NCBI GenBank assembly: GCA_910584655.1
Contig: CAJUBJ010000001.1
Location: 248,001 to 312,000 of the forward strand
DNA from: an uncultured Bacilli bacterium
GTDB lineage: Bacteria > Bacillota_I > Bacilli_A > RF39 > UBA660
Direction: 5' to 3'
DNA: 64,000 nucleotides
In this document: positions 1 through 8,312 of the stretch, in pieces
Numbering within the stretch: the first letter of the stretch is position 1
Layout: each line of letters begins with the position of its first letter
Translations under genes and position numbers: made by a program
The notes under the pieces: generated by a model
Told to the model about the DNA's origin: nothing
Databases searched by the model: none
Seen by the model: only the letters and a program-made list of their open reading frames with translations

Positions 1-1
1 A

Positions 2-898
2 GCTTTTGCAACACAAGAAAATCCAGCTCCTAAAATGAGTGAATATGGTGAACCAGGAGAAGAAAGAGTAATTAAGTGTGAATTAAAAATGCTAGCTGAT
101 GTTGGTTTAGTTGGAATGCCATCTGTTGGTAAAAGTACAATACTTTCTTTAATAAGTGGAGCTAATCCTAAGATAGCAGCTTATCATTTTACTACTTTGA
201 GTCCTAATTTAGGAGTTGTAAAATTAAAAGATCAAAGAGTATTTGTAATGGCAGACTTGCCTGGTTTAATCGAGGGTGCGTCAGAAGGTGCAGGGTTAGG
301 AGAAAGATTCTTAAAACATGCAATGCGTACTAAAGTGGTTGGACATGTTATAGATATGGGTGCTTTTGAAGGAAGAAATCCTATTGATGATTATAAAGCT
401 ATTAGAAAAGAAATTGAAAATTACGATGAAAAGCTTGCACGCAAACCTGAATTAATTATTGCTAATAAGATGGATTTGCCTAATGCTAAAGAAAATTTAT
501 CGAAATTTAAAAATGAGTTTCCTGATTTGAATATTATCGAAATATCAGCTATGAATAGAGAAGGAATAGATAAAATGATTATGATGCTAGCAGATATGCT
601 AGATGAAGCAGAGTTAGAACCTTTATATGAAGAAACTAGTTATGAAAGTCATGTGATTTATAAATTTAAAAATGAAAAACCTTATACAATAACTAGAGAT
701 GATGAAGGAGTTTGGATTATTAAGGGCGCTGAAATTGAAAAACTATTTAGAATGACAAAATTTGAAGAAGATGAAGGCGTTAGAAGATTTGCGCGTAAGT
801 TAAGAGGAATGGGCGTTGATGACGAACTTGAGCGTTTGGGTGCTGAAAAGGGCGACGATGTTCAGATTTTAGATTATATATTTACATTTAAAGATTAA
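2..898 (+). CDS. obg: GTPase Obg (5' end outside window)
   Basis: Obg is a ribosome-associated GTPase needed for 50S assembly and, in Bacilli, linked to stress and sporulation control. The frame is open from base 2, so the N-terminal Obg glycine-rich domain lies mostly outside the window; the visible part begins with its last residues (AFATQENPAPK, then GEPGEER). The G domain follows with G1 GMPSVGKST, G3 DLPG, G4 NKMD and G5 ISA, and the last 80 or so residues are the C-terminal OCT domain. The ATG at 35 is internal. A hairpin terminator follows the stop directly. Family assignment is secure; only the start is missing. Confidence 0.96.
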   Translation, partial: AFATQENPAPKMSEYGEPGEERVIKCELKMLADVGLVGMPSVGKSTILSLISGANPKIAAYHFTTLSPNLGVVKLKDQRVFVMADLPGLIEGASEGAGLGERFLKHAMRTKVVGHVIDMGAFEGRNPIDDYKAIRKEIENYDEKLARKPELIIANKMDLPNAKENLSKFKNEFPDLNIIEISAMNREGIDKMIMMLADMLDEAELEPLYEETSYESHVIYKFKNEKPYTITRDDEGVWIIKGAEIEKLFRMTKFEEDEGVRRFARKLRGMGVDDELERLGAEKGDDVQILDYIFTFKD

Positions 899-926
899 AA
901 AAGATGATTTATATCGTCTTTTTTTG
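897..926 (+). terminator. Terminator after obg
   Basis: A 10-bp stem (AAAAGATGAT with ATCGTCTTTT, one G-U pair) closes a 4-base loop and runs into a T tract. It begins at the obg stop codon. Confidence 0.85.
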
Positions 927-1018
927 TTTTTTGAAAAAATAAATAGGAGTAAAAGAAAGAAAATACTAGTAAGTTATGCTTTATATATGGTAGAATTTTT
1001 ATGGAAGGTAGTGTTAAT

Positions 1019-2413
1019 ATGAAATATGATGTAGTAATTATTGGTGCTGGTCCTGCTGGACTTTTTAGTGCCTATGAGCTTATATCTAAGAATAAAGATT
1101 TAAAGGTAGCTATTTTGGATAAGGGATTCAGAGTACAAAAAAGGGTTTGTCCGATGAATAAAAATGGAGTACCATGCCAAAATTGTAATCCTTGTGCTAT
1201 TTTAGCTGGGTATGGAGGAGCAGGTACTTTTAGTGATGGAAAACTTAATTTTATTCCTAGGCTTGGCAAAAGTGATTTAACTAAATATATGCCAGAGAGT
1301 GAAGCTTATAAATTGATAGATGAAACAGAAGAAATATTTAATAAATTTAAGATGGATGCTGAAGTTTATCCAAGTAATATGGATGAAGCTAATGATATAA
1401 AGAAAAAAGTGGCTGTTGCTGGTGCAAAGTTATTATTAATTAAGCAAAAACACTTAGGAAGTGATCATTTGCCAGAATATATCGATGGAATTTGTGACTA
1501 TTTAGCAGAAAAAGGTGTTACTTTAATTGATAGAGCCGATGTAATTGATATAAAAACGCTTGATGTTGAAAATCATGAAATAACATATTTAACAGGAAAA
1601 AATAAAACAATATTAAGTGCAAAAAATGTTATAGTTGCTCCTGGTAGAACTGGTGCTAAATGGATTCAAGAATTGGCAGATAAATATGATATTCCTTATC
1701 TTTCTCAGAGTATTGAAATTGGTGTTAGAGTAGAAGTAAGAAAAGAAATAATGGAAGAAATAACAAATGTTATATATGATCCTACAATATTTATAAAAAC
1801 AGATACATATGGTGATGAGATTAGAACTTTCTGTACGAATCCTGGTGGTTTTGTTGCTAAGGAAAACTATTATGGATATATATGTGTTAATGGTCATGCT
1901 TTGAAAGATTTAAAATCTAGTAATACTAATTTTGCATTTATTTCAAAAGTTAATTTGACTGAGCCTGTTACTAATACTCGTCTTTATGGCGAATCTATTG
2001 CGAGAATTGCAAATGTTTTAGGAGATGGTAAACCGATTATACAATCTTTAAAAGATTTAAAAAGAGGAAGAAGAAGTGAATGGCATAGAATCAATAAAGG
2101 ATTTATTGAACCAACACTAAAAGATTGTGTAGCTGGGGACTTAGCGTTAGTTATGCCACATAGAATCATCTCTAACATTTTAGAGGGATTAGAGACTCTT
2201 GATAAAATTATTCCAGGTGTTGCTAATGATGATACTTTACTTTATGGTCCAGAAATAAAATTCTTTAGTAATGAAATTGAAACAGATAATAATTTTAAAT
2301 TAAAAAATGATAATATTTATTTTGTTGGGGATGGCGCTGGTAAAGCAGGAAATATTGTTACTGCAGCAGCAACAGGTTTGGTAGCAGCAAGAGATATATT
2401 AAATAGAAAATAA
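1019..2413 (+). CDS. FAD-dependent dehydrogenase (COG2509 type)
   Basis: An FAD/NAD(P)-binding oxidoreductase of the uncharacterised FAD-dependent dehydrogenase family. The N-terminus has the dinucleotide-binding GAGPAG motif after the first beta strand (VVIIGAGPAGLFSA), and the C-terminus has the second FAD motif (FVGDGAGKAGNIVTA). A cysteine cluster of the form CxxCxxC sits near residue 55, just before a GYGGAGTFSDGK stretch typical of the family; it may be redox active or bind a metal, which is inference. ATG 1019 is preferred over ATG 1001 because GGAAGG at 1003-1008 then serves as its ribosome binding site. The physiological substrate is unknown. Single-gene unit bounded by terminators. 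Confidence 0.85.
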   Translation: MKYDVVIIGAGPAGLFSAYELISKNKDLKVAILDKGFRVQKRVCPMNKNGVPCQNCNPCAILAGYGGAGTFSDGKLNFIPRLGKSDLTKYMPESEAYKLIDETEEIFNKFKMDAEVYPSNMDEANDIKKKVAVAGAKLLLIKQKHLGSDHLPEYIDGICDYLAEKGVTLIDRADVIDIKTLDVENHEITYLTGKNKTILSAKNVIVAPGRTGAKWIQELADKYDIPYLSQSIEIGVRVEVRKEIMEEITNVIYDPTIFIKTDTYGDEIRTFCTNPGGFVAKENYYGYICVNGHALKDLKSSNTNFAFISKVNLTEPVTNTRLYGESIARIANVLGDGKPIIQSLKDLKRGRRSEWHRINKGFIEPTLKDCVAGDLALVMPHRIISNILEGLETLDKIIPGVANDDTLLYGPEIKFFSNEIETDNNFKLKNDNIYFVGDGAGKAGNIVTAAATGLVAARDILNRK

Positions 2414-2420
2414 ATTTATA

Positions 2421-2455
2421 AAAAACATATAAAACTGAGATTTTATATGTTTTTT
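2421..2455 (+). terminator. Terminator after the FAD dehydrogenase
   Basis: A perfect 14-bp inverted repeat (AAAAACATATAAAA and its complement) around a CTGAGA loop, ending in T residues. Confidence 0.85.
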
Positions 2456-2509
2456 ACATTATTTAAAAGAAAAATGTTATTATATTAGATGTTTGTGAAG
2501 GAGAATTGA

Positions 2510-3511
2510 ATGGAAGATTATAATAGTAAAAGAATTTTTCTCTCTCTATTGAACTTTCCTAAGAATATGTTTTTATTTAAATATTATTTAAATAATATTA
2601 GGAGCTCTGTTAATTACGATGAGTGTGCTTTGGAAGTTGAAAAAGTATATAAGATGATGAAAAAAACGGCTGCTTATTATTATAATGATTTGGGCGTGAA
2701 TTTTTTATATGATCTTATGAAAAAAAGAGTATTATTGTGTGAAAGTATTTTAGGTGTAACTTCAATTACTGATGTTAGTACAGATTTTTTTCTTGAAAAT
2801 GAAAAATATGTTGGTAAGACTTTAAGCGATTTTAAGGAGACGCAAGACATACTTGATTTTATTGTTTGGCTAACTAGAAAAAATATATTTGAACGTTTTA
2901 GGAGAGTTTATGGGGAAGGGTTTAATTTTGATGATATTGATTTGACGAATGAATGTTTAACTGTTAGCGTATATATAGAACTTTTATGTAAAAAATATGG
3001 CATTGAATGTTTAACAATTAAAATTTTGCCTGCTTATACAGATAGAATTAAACTTTATGATGGGAATGGTTATCATTATTTTAATTTAATCATTATAAAT
3101 GGCGAATATTATTTGATGGATTGTACTTATAAGCAGTTTTTTAAAATGGATGAAAATTTGTTTGAAAGAATGGGGGTTCTAGGATTAAATGGGGTATCGG
3201 TTGGGGCTTATATGAATGTCGATCATAGAAGAGAAAAAGTTGCAAAAGATATTTTGAAAAATGGTTGGATAAAAGCAGATAAAGAAAATATGAAAAATTA
3301 TTTTGATGGTTTTACATTATCTTTTAGGAATGGTCTTTATTATGAAATTAAAGGAGATATTAATTATTCTGTTGATTATTCGATTGATGATTATAAAAGA
3401 TTTATTTGGGGTGATGATGATTTATTTAAACATGAACCATATTATGGACTTGGAGTTCAAACATCTCCTTTAGAAGATTATAAACTTGATTTTAAGCCTA
3501 GAAAAAGATGA
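2510..3511 (+). CDS. Transglutaminase-like protein, function unknown
   Basis: A 333-residue protein with no signal peptide or membrane segment. Residues about 145-210 look like a transglutaminase/cysteine-protease fold: a Cys opening a helix (ECLTVSVYIELLC), a His in a following strand (NGYHYFNLI) about 40 residues later, and an Asp in the next strand (EYYLMDCTY) about 15 residues further on. That order and spacing fit a Cys-His-Asp triad. The flanks are family-specific and unrecognised. A similar arrangement occurs in the gene at 49445. It could be an active protease/transamidase or an inactive scaffold. Start chosen from GAAGGAG at 2497-2503. Confidence 0.6.
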   Translation: MEDYNSKRIFLSLLNFPKNMFLFKYYLNNIRSSVNYDECALEVEKVYKMMKKTAAYYYNDLGVNFLYDLMKKRVLLCESILGVTSITDVSTDFFLENEKYVGKTLSDFKETQDILDFIVWLTRKNIFERFRRVYGEGFNFDDIDLTNECLTVSVYIELLCKKYGIECLTIKILPAYTDRIKLYDGNGYHYFNLIIINGEYYLMDCTYKQFFKMDENLFERMGVLGLNGVSVGAYMNVDHRREKVAKDILKNGWIKADKENMKNYFDGFTLSFRNGLYYEIKGDINYSVDYSIDDYKRFIWGDDDLFKHEPYYGLGVQTSPLEDYKLDFKPRKR

Positions 3512-3529
3512 TTTTATTCATCTTTTTTT
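3502..3529 (+). terminator. Terminator overlapping a stop codon
   Basis: A 10-bp stem (AAAAAGATGA with TCATCTTTTT) followed by a T tract. The TGA stop of the upstream gene is the end of the left arm. Confidence 0.85.
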
Positions 3530-3620
3530 ATTCCTTTTTTTGACATTTGTTGAATTTCTGAATATTTCGAAGATTTATATCTTAGAATAATAATAAGTAG
3601 TTTTTTTTCATTTTTTTTGA

Positions 3621-3649
3621 TTTACTTTTAGATTGGTGAATGTTATAAT
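3621..3649 (+). promoter_or_regulatory. Sigma-A promoter for the InlB-repeat genes
   Basis: TTTACT, 17 bases, then TATAAT with an upstream TG (TGTTATAAT, extended -10). It lies about 30 bases before the start at 3681. Confidence 0.7.
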
Positions 3650-3680
3650 TTTGTTAATAGTATAGGAAGTGTGGTATAAC

Positions 3681-4952
3681 ATGTCTGAGAATAGTAAGAA
3701 AAAACCTTTAATATTAAGTACTTTAATATTATTTATGGCTGTTGTAGTTGTTACAGCCTATTGTTTAGTTCCGAGTAATGAGATTAAAGAACTTGAAAAA
3801 TATAATATAAAATTTGATAGTGATGGTGGGAATTCTATCGCTGCTATAGAAATAGAGGAAGGAAGCTCTTTAAATGAATTACCTGAGGATCCAACTAGAG
3901 AAGGGTATATTTTTGTTGGATGGATGCTTGGTGATGAATTATATGATTTTAGTCAAGGAATTAGTGGTGATTTAACTTTAAAAGCTGGTTGGAAGAAAAT
4001 AGAGGCAGATAAAGTTTACTATACTGTTTCTTTTGATACAAATGGTGGAACTACTTATGCAAATCAAGTTGTAGAAGAAGGAGAACTTGCTACAAGACCA
4101 GCTACGTACCCAGTTAAAGATGGTTATACTTTTATTGGATGGCAACTTGATGGAACTGATTATGATTTTAATGCTCCAGTTATAAAAGATATTACAATTA
4201 CTGCAAATTGGGAAGAAAACAAGACAGAAGACCCTAATCAACCAGATACACCAACTGACCCTAATCAAACATTTAATGTAAGATTTGATGCTAATGGTGG
4301 AGTACTTGGAAATGGCTGTGGTGTTCAAACTGTTAAGACTGGTACTAAAGCAACAAATAGTTGTCAGGTTACTAGAAATGGTTATACTTTTACAGGATGG
4401 AGTCCTAATATAACAAGAAATATTACTGCAGATACTACATTTAGAGCACAATGGAAGCAAAATCCAGTTGTTCCAGAAAAACAATATTTAACAGTTAAGT
4501 TTGATGCAAATGGTGGAAATATTTCATGCCCTCTTGGATTCCGTGTTGAATCTGGAACTTCTGTTTCAAACGCACTTAATATTGGTAAATGTGGTAGTCC
4601 AAATAGACAATATTATAATTTGACTGGATGGTCAACAAATATAAATGGTGGTGGGAATGTTACTACACTTACTGGAACTAATACTACTGTCTTATATGCA
4701 CAATGGGTTAAAAAGTCGTATAAGGTTTCTTGTGCAACATCTGGTGGAATCGCAGACCAAACTTGTACTTTAGCAATAAGTGGATTAAATGCATCTGAAA
4801 TTAAAAAATTGACTATTAATTATAAAGGCAGAGATGTTCCTGCACAAAAGGTTGGAAATGGCTTTGTATTTAATGTTAATGTTTGGAATGAGGGCGGTGC
4901 TATGAATATAGAAATAAATGGCCAAGATGGTATATTTAATGGAACGAAGTAA
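3681..4952 (+). CDS. Membrane-anchored InlB B-repeat protein
   Basis: A 423-residue surface protein. A charged N-terminus is followed by one hydrophobic segment at about residues 10-30 (LILSTLILFMAVVVVTAYCL) that probably serves as an uncleaved anchor. Four Listeria-Bacteroides (InlB B-type, Flg_new) repeats follow, each ending in GYxFxGW and then a strand closing in W. Repeats three and four and the C-terminal domain each carry a cysteine pair (for example NGCGVQ with NSCQV, and VSCATS with TCTLA), suggesting disulfides. A Pro/Thr/Asp linker lies between repeats two and three. No LPXTG motif. ATG 3681 is chosen over GTG 3669 because AGGAAG at 3664-3669 precedes it. Likely co-transcribed with the next repeat gene; adhesion is an inference. 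Confidence 0.8.
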   Translation: MSENSKKKPLILSTLILFMAVVVVTAYCLVPSNEIKELEKYNIKFDSDGGNSIAAIEIEEGSSLNELPEDPTREGYIFVGWMLGDELYDFSQGISGDLTLKAGWKKIEADKVYYTVSFDTNGGTTYANQVVEEGELATRPATYPVKDGYTFIGWQLDGTDYDFNAPVIKDITITANWEENKTEDPNQPDTPTDPNQTFNVRFDANGGVLGNGCGVQTVKTGTKATNSCQVTRNGYTFTGWSPNITRNITADTTFRAQWKQNPVVPEKQYLTVKFDANGGNISCPLGFRVESGTSVSNALNIGKCGSPNRQYYNLTGWSTNINGGGNVTTLTGTNTTVLYAQWVKKSYKVSCATSGGIADQTCTLAISGLNASEIKKLTINYKGRDVPAQKVGNGFVFNVNVWNEGGAMNIEINGQDGIFNGTK

Positions 4953-4965
4953 GGAGATGCATTAT

Positions 4966-7410
4966 ATGAAAAAGAATATTTTAAATAATTTGATTATAGC
5001 ATTAATATTAATGATTTATGGTTTACCAGTTGTATCTGCTGAAGTATACCATTCATCAACTGTTGAAGATGGTAATTATGTGGCTGATGGAAGTTATATA
5101 ATTGGAAACCATATGTTTTCTTATGATTATGATTTTACTGAATTATTTGATGGAAATGTTAATACTGCTGTTGTAATGTTTGGATCTTCAAGTATTGATA
5201 TTACAAATGTTAAAACTCAGGACGATATGGTTATATATTATAAAATAATGGATGATTTTTGGATTAACTCAATAACAGGTTCTGATATTGAAAAAGTACC
5301 AGATAGCTTTGATATTTTATATGTTAATGGTAAATGTGTTGATCCAGTTTGTGGGGAAGAAGCAATTGAAGTTACTTTTAAACCATCTGTAAATGATTCT
5401 TTTGAAGAAAAAAAGTCTTTGCTTAGTTATGGTGATAAAATAAGTGCTGATGCATTACCTTACGTTAAGTCTAGAGCTGGTTATGTTTTTAAAGGTTGGA
5501 GTATAGAGGAAACTTCTGAAATATTTGATTTAACTACTTCTGTTACAAATGATATGGTGTTAGTACCTAATTGGGAAGCAATTAAATATAATGTAACTTA
5601 TGAAAGTGAATTTGATGTTGATAGTAAAATTGAAAGAGAATGTTATTATGATGTTGAAGGAAACTCTTGTGAGTTTATAGAATATACAATAGCTACTAAA
5701 CCTAATTATCATTTTGTAGGTTGGTCTACAATGAGTGAGGAAAGTGGCGCTGATAGAGTTGTATATAAAGTTGGTACTGATATGGCAACTGTTTTAGGTA
5801 CAAATCCTGATGTTGTTTTATATGCTGTATGGGAACCAAATGAATATGAAATTACTTATGATTTGAATGGTGGAAGTTTTACTTCTGATAATATTATAAG
5901 AAAATATAATGCTGAGACAGAGGATATTCAGTTACCTTTACCAGTAAGAAATGGTTATAGTTTCAAATGGTGGAGCATTGATGATAAAGAATATGATGGT
6001 AATAATTTGTATTCTGATATTAGACTAAAAGCTATTTGGGAAGAAAATTCTGTAACAGTTACATATGAAAATGAAACATATACTTGTTTATATAATGATT
6101 GTAAAGCTCCAAATGAAAGTCCAGTAAATACTGATAAATCTTTAGTATTTGATGGTTGGATGAGTGATAATGGTTATGTTTATGAGAATGGAGCAGCAAT
6201 TACTGAAGATGATAAAATAGATGGAATGGTCAATTTAACTGCTAAATGGGCTAATAATGATAGATATTCTATTGATTATGATTTAGATGGTGGTACATTT
6301 GAAAATGGAACTCCAATAGTTATGTATAATAAGGATGAAACAAATATTACTATTCCAGAACCTAAAAAAATTGGATATACATTTATGGGTTGGTCTGGTG
6401 CTACTTTCGAAGATGGTAAACTAATTACTACAAATTCTAATATGTCTATAAAGGCAAATTGGGAAAATAATACATATACTATTAATTTTTATGATAAAAA
6501 TAAAAATTTAGTTGATATTAGTGAATGTGTATATGATTCTGATGATGATTGTGAATTTAAAAAGTTTACTAGTACTCAATTATTTGATGATGAAAAAATT
6601 GAACTTTTAGGTTGGTCAAAAGAAGAACCTAAAGAAGGTACTTTAGAAGACATTTATTATGGTGTTAATGTTTCTGTTAGAAATCTTACTTCTGAAGCTA
6701 ATGGTTATATAAATCTTTATCCTATTTATAAAGATAATAACGTTTATTATAATGTTAAATATATAATTCCTGATTTTGTTCAATTAAAAGAGGGTACTGA
6801 TTTAGTAGAAGGTTCATTTAAAGAAGGAACAGAGCTTACTTTACCTGAATTAGAATTAAAAGAAAATGCTGATGAATATACATTTGTTGGCTGGAAAATA
6901 AATGATGTTCAATTAGAAGAAAATAAAAATACATTTATTGTTGATTCTGCAACTACTGTTGAAGCTGTATGGGAGAAGGTTGCTCCAGAACAAGTATTTA
7001 ATACTTATAAAATGGATTTTAGTTATCAAGGTGTAAAATTTGGCGACGTTAGTTTAAAAACTTATCTTAAACCAATTACTGAGAATGAAGGTGTTTATGC
7101 TTTTGATAACGAATTTGTAAATGTTGAATCTGACGATAGCGAATTGCAAGTTACTATTTTAGATGTTGATATGTCAAATGAAAATATGGATGCTTCTATT
7201 TTAGGAAAATACAGTTTATCTCTTTATCAAGGAGACTTGCTGATAGGAACTATTACTTTAAATACTTCAGAGAATCTTATCTATAAAAATGAGGAAAATT
7301 TGGAGTTAACTGAAAATTGTATGGTATTTGTAGAAGATGGATATAAAGTAGTTTTGACTAATGTAGAAACTTCAGAAGAAGTTATAATTGAGCCTTCTTC
7401 AGAATTATAG
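4966..7410 (+). CDS. Secreted InlB B-repeat protein, about seven repeats
   Basis: An 814-residue protein with a cleavable-looking signal peptide (hydrophobic core IIALILMIYGLPV, cleavage probably after VSA at residue 25). After a unique N-terminal domain come about seven B-type repeats marked by FxGW or LxGW and a final strand with W. Alternate repeats carry a close cysteine pair at the same place (RECYYDVEGNSCEF, YTCLYNDC, ECVYDSDDDC; CVDPVC before repeat one). The C-terminal 120 residues are a separate beta-rich domain. No sorting signal or terminal membrane segment is seen, so release or non-covalent attachment is likely. ATG 4966 is preceded by TAAGGAG formed at the stop of the upstream gene. 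Confidence 0.8.
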   Translation: MKKNILNNLIIALILMIYGLPVVSAEVYHSSTVEDGNYVADGSYIIGNHMFSYDYDFTELFDGNVNTAVVMFGSSSIDITNVKTQDDMVIYYKIMDDFWINSITGSDIEKVPDSFDILYVNGKCVDPVCGEEAIEVTFKPSVNDSFEEKKSLLSYGDKISADALPYVKSRAGYVFKGWSIEETSEIFDLTTSVTNDMVLVPNWEAIKYNVTYESEFDVDSKIERECYYDVEGNSCEFIEYTIATKPNYHFVGWSTMSEESGADRVVYKVGTDMATVLGTNPDVVLYAVWEPNEYEITYDLNGGSFTSDNIIRKYNAETEDIQLPLPVRNGYSFKWWSIDDKEYDGNNLYSDIRLKAIWEENSVTVTYENETYTCLYNDCKAPNESPVNTDKSLVFDGWMSDNGYVYENGAAITEDDKIDGMVNLTAKWANNDRYSIDYDLDGGTFENGTPIVMYNKDETNITIPEPKKIGYTFMGWSGATFEDGKLITTNSNMSIKANWENNTYTINFYDKNKNLVDISECVYDSDDDCEFKKFTSTQLFDDEKIELLGWSKEEPKEGTLEDIYYGVNVSVRNLTSEANGYINLYPIYKDNNVYYNVKYIIPDFVQLKEGTDLVEGSFKEGTELTLPELELKENADEYTFVGWKINDVQLEENKNTFIVDSATTVEAVWEKVAPEQVFNTYKMDFSYQGVKFGDVSLKTYLKPITENEGVYAFDNEFVNVESDDSELQVTILDVDMSNENMDASILGKYSLSLYQGDLLIGTITLNTSENLIYKNEENLELTENCMVFVEDGYKVVLTNVETSEEVIIEPSSEL

Positions 7411-7418
7411 AATAAAAG

Positions 7419-7447
7419 AAAAAATTGATAGAAATATCAATTTTTTT
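7419..7447 (+). terminator. Terminator after the InlB-repeat genes
   Basis: A perfect 12-bp stem (AAAAAATTGATA and complement) with a GAAA tetraloop and a T tract. Confidence 0.9.
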
Positions 7448-7472
7448 GTGACTTATTATTAATTCTTTAATC

Positions 7473-7501
7473 TTGTTTAAAATGTATATAAATGATATAA
7501 T
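7473..7501 (+). promoter_or_regulatory. Sigma-A promoter of the Tad-like operon
   Basis: TTGTTT, 17 bases, TATAAT, with TG placed as TGATATAAT. It is followed by a leader of about 40 bases before the start at 7548. Confidence 0.75.
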
Positions 7502-7547
7502 TTGTATATACTAGGGGACTTTAGAATGGTAAGGGAACGTGATACAA

Positions 7548-8312
7548 ATGAAATATAGTAAAGGTAAAAGTATGTGCTTTTTTTCAGCAAAAGGTGGAGT
7601 TGGGAAAACTACTAATATTTTAAATTTTGCTGGTATATTTGAACAACTGGAGAAAAAGGTTCTTATTATAGATATGGATTTATATAGTGGCGGAATAGCG
7701 CTTTATTTAAATAAGAAAAATGATAAGAGCGTATATAATTTGGCTTTTGATTTAATGAATAGAACTTATAAAAATATTAAAGATTATGTCGTTAAAGTTG
7801 ATAATTATATTGATATATTGTGTGCTCCTAAGGATCCTAGAGATGCAAATAAAATTGAGCCGAAGTATATTGAAGATATAATAAATAAGGCTGAAGCAGA
7901 ATATGATGCTGTTTTAATTGATACTAATCATGCTTTAAATGAAATTAATTTGACAATACTTGATTGTGTAGATGAAATTATGTTCTTTACAACAAATGAT
8001 CCTCTTGATTTAAAGAATATTAGATCTTTATTATCGATATTTGATAATCTAGAAATGACTAATTATAGTATTTTGCTTAATAATAGTCGAGATCCTTTTA
8101 AAAATTATTTTAGTTTATACGAAATAAAGAAGATTATAGGTCATAATATCAATTATACTTTATCTGTTGATATGTATTTAAAAGATATGGAAAAAATGGT
8201 TATGAGAGGTGTAATTGTTTCTTTAGATAGAAAGTTTGCAGAAGTTATGAGTAATGATTATAAAACCTTTGTGTTGATGGCGACTAATCTATTAGATGGA
8301 GATGATAGATAA
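7548..8312 (+). CDS. MinD/ParA-family ATPase (TadZ/CpaE-like)
   Basis: A 254-residue SIMIBI-class ATPase with a deviant Walker A (KGGVGKTTN) near the N-terminus, a second motif (VLIIDMDLYSGG) and a Walker B-like strand (AVLIDTNH). In Tad systems the TadZ/CpaE ATPase places the secretion machine at a particular cell site. The receiver-like N-terminal domain of many CpaE proteins is missing. It is the first gene of a four-gene run, and its TAA overlaps the ATG of the cpaF-like gene (TAATG), so translation is coupled. ATG 7548 is chosen over GTG 7539; both follow AAGGGA at 7531. The role follows from context rather than from sequence alone. Confidence 0.8.
   Translation: MKYSKGKSMCFFSAKGGVGKTTNILNFAGIFEQLEKKVLIIDMDLYSGGIALYLNKKNDKSVYNLAFDLMNRTYKNIKDYVVKVDNYIDILCAPKDPRDANKIEPKYIEDIINKAEAEYDAVLIDTNHALNEINLTILDCVDEIMFFTTNDPLDLKNIRSLLSIFDNLEMTNYSILLNNSRDPFKNYFSLYEIKKIIGHNINYTLSVDMYLKDMEKMVMRGVIVSLDRKFAEVMSNDYKTFVLMATNLLDGDDR

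Noticed and set aside
1613..1897. Reverse-strand open frames inside forward genes
   Set aside because: These and similar frames lie wholly within well-identified genes, have odd composition (Ile/Asn/Ser-rich) and lack start signals.
3681..7410. LPXTG sorting signals on the InlB-repeat proteins
   Set aside because: Neither C-terminus has LPXTG, a hydrophobic tail and a basic end; anchoring is by the N-terminus or not covalent.
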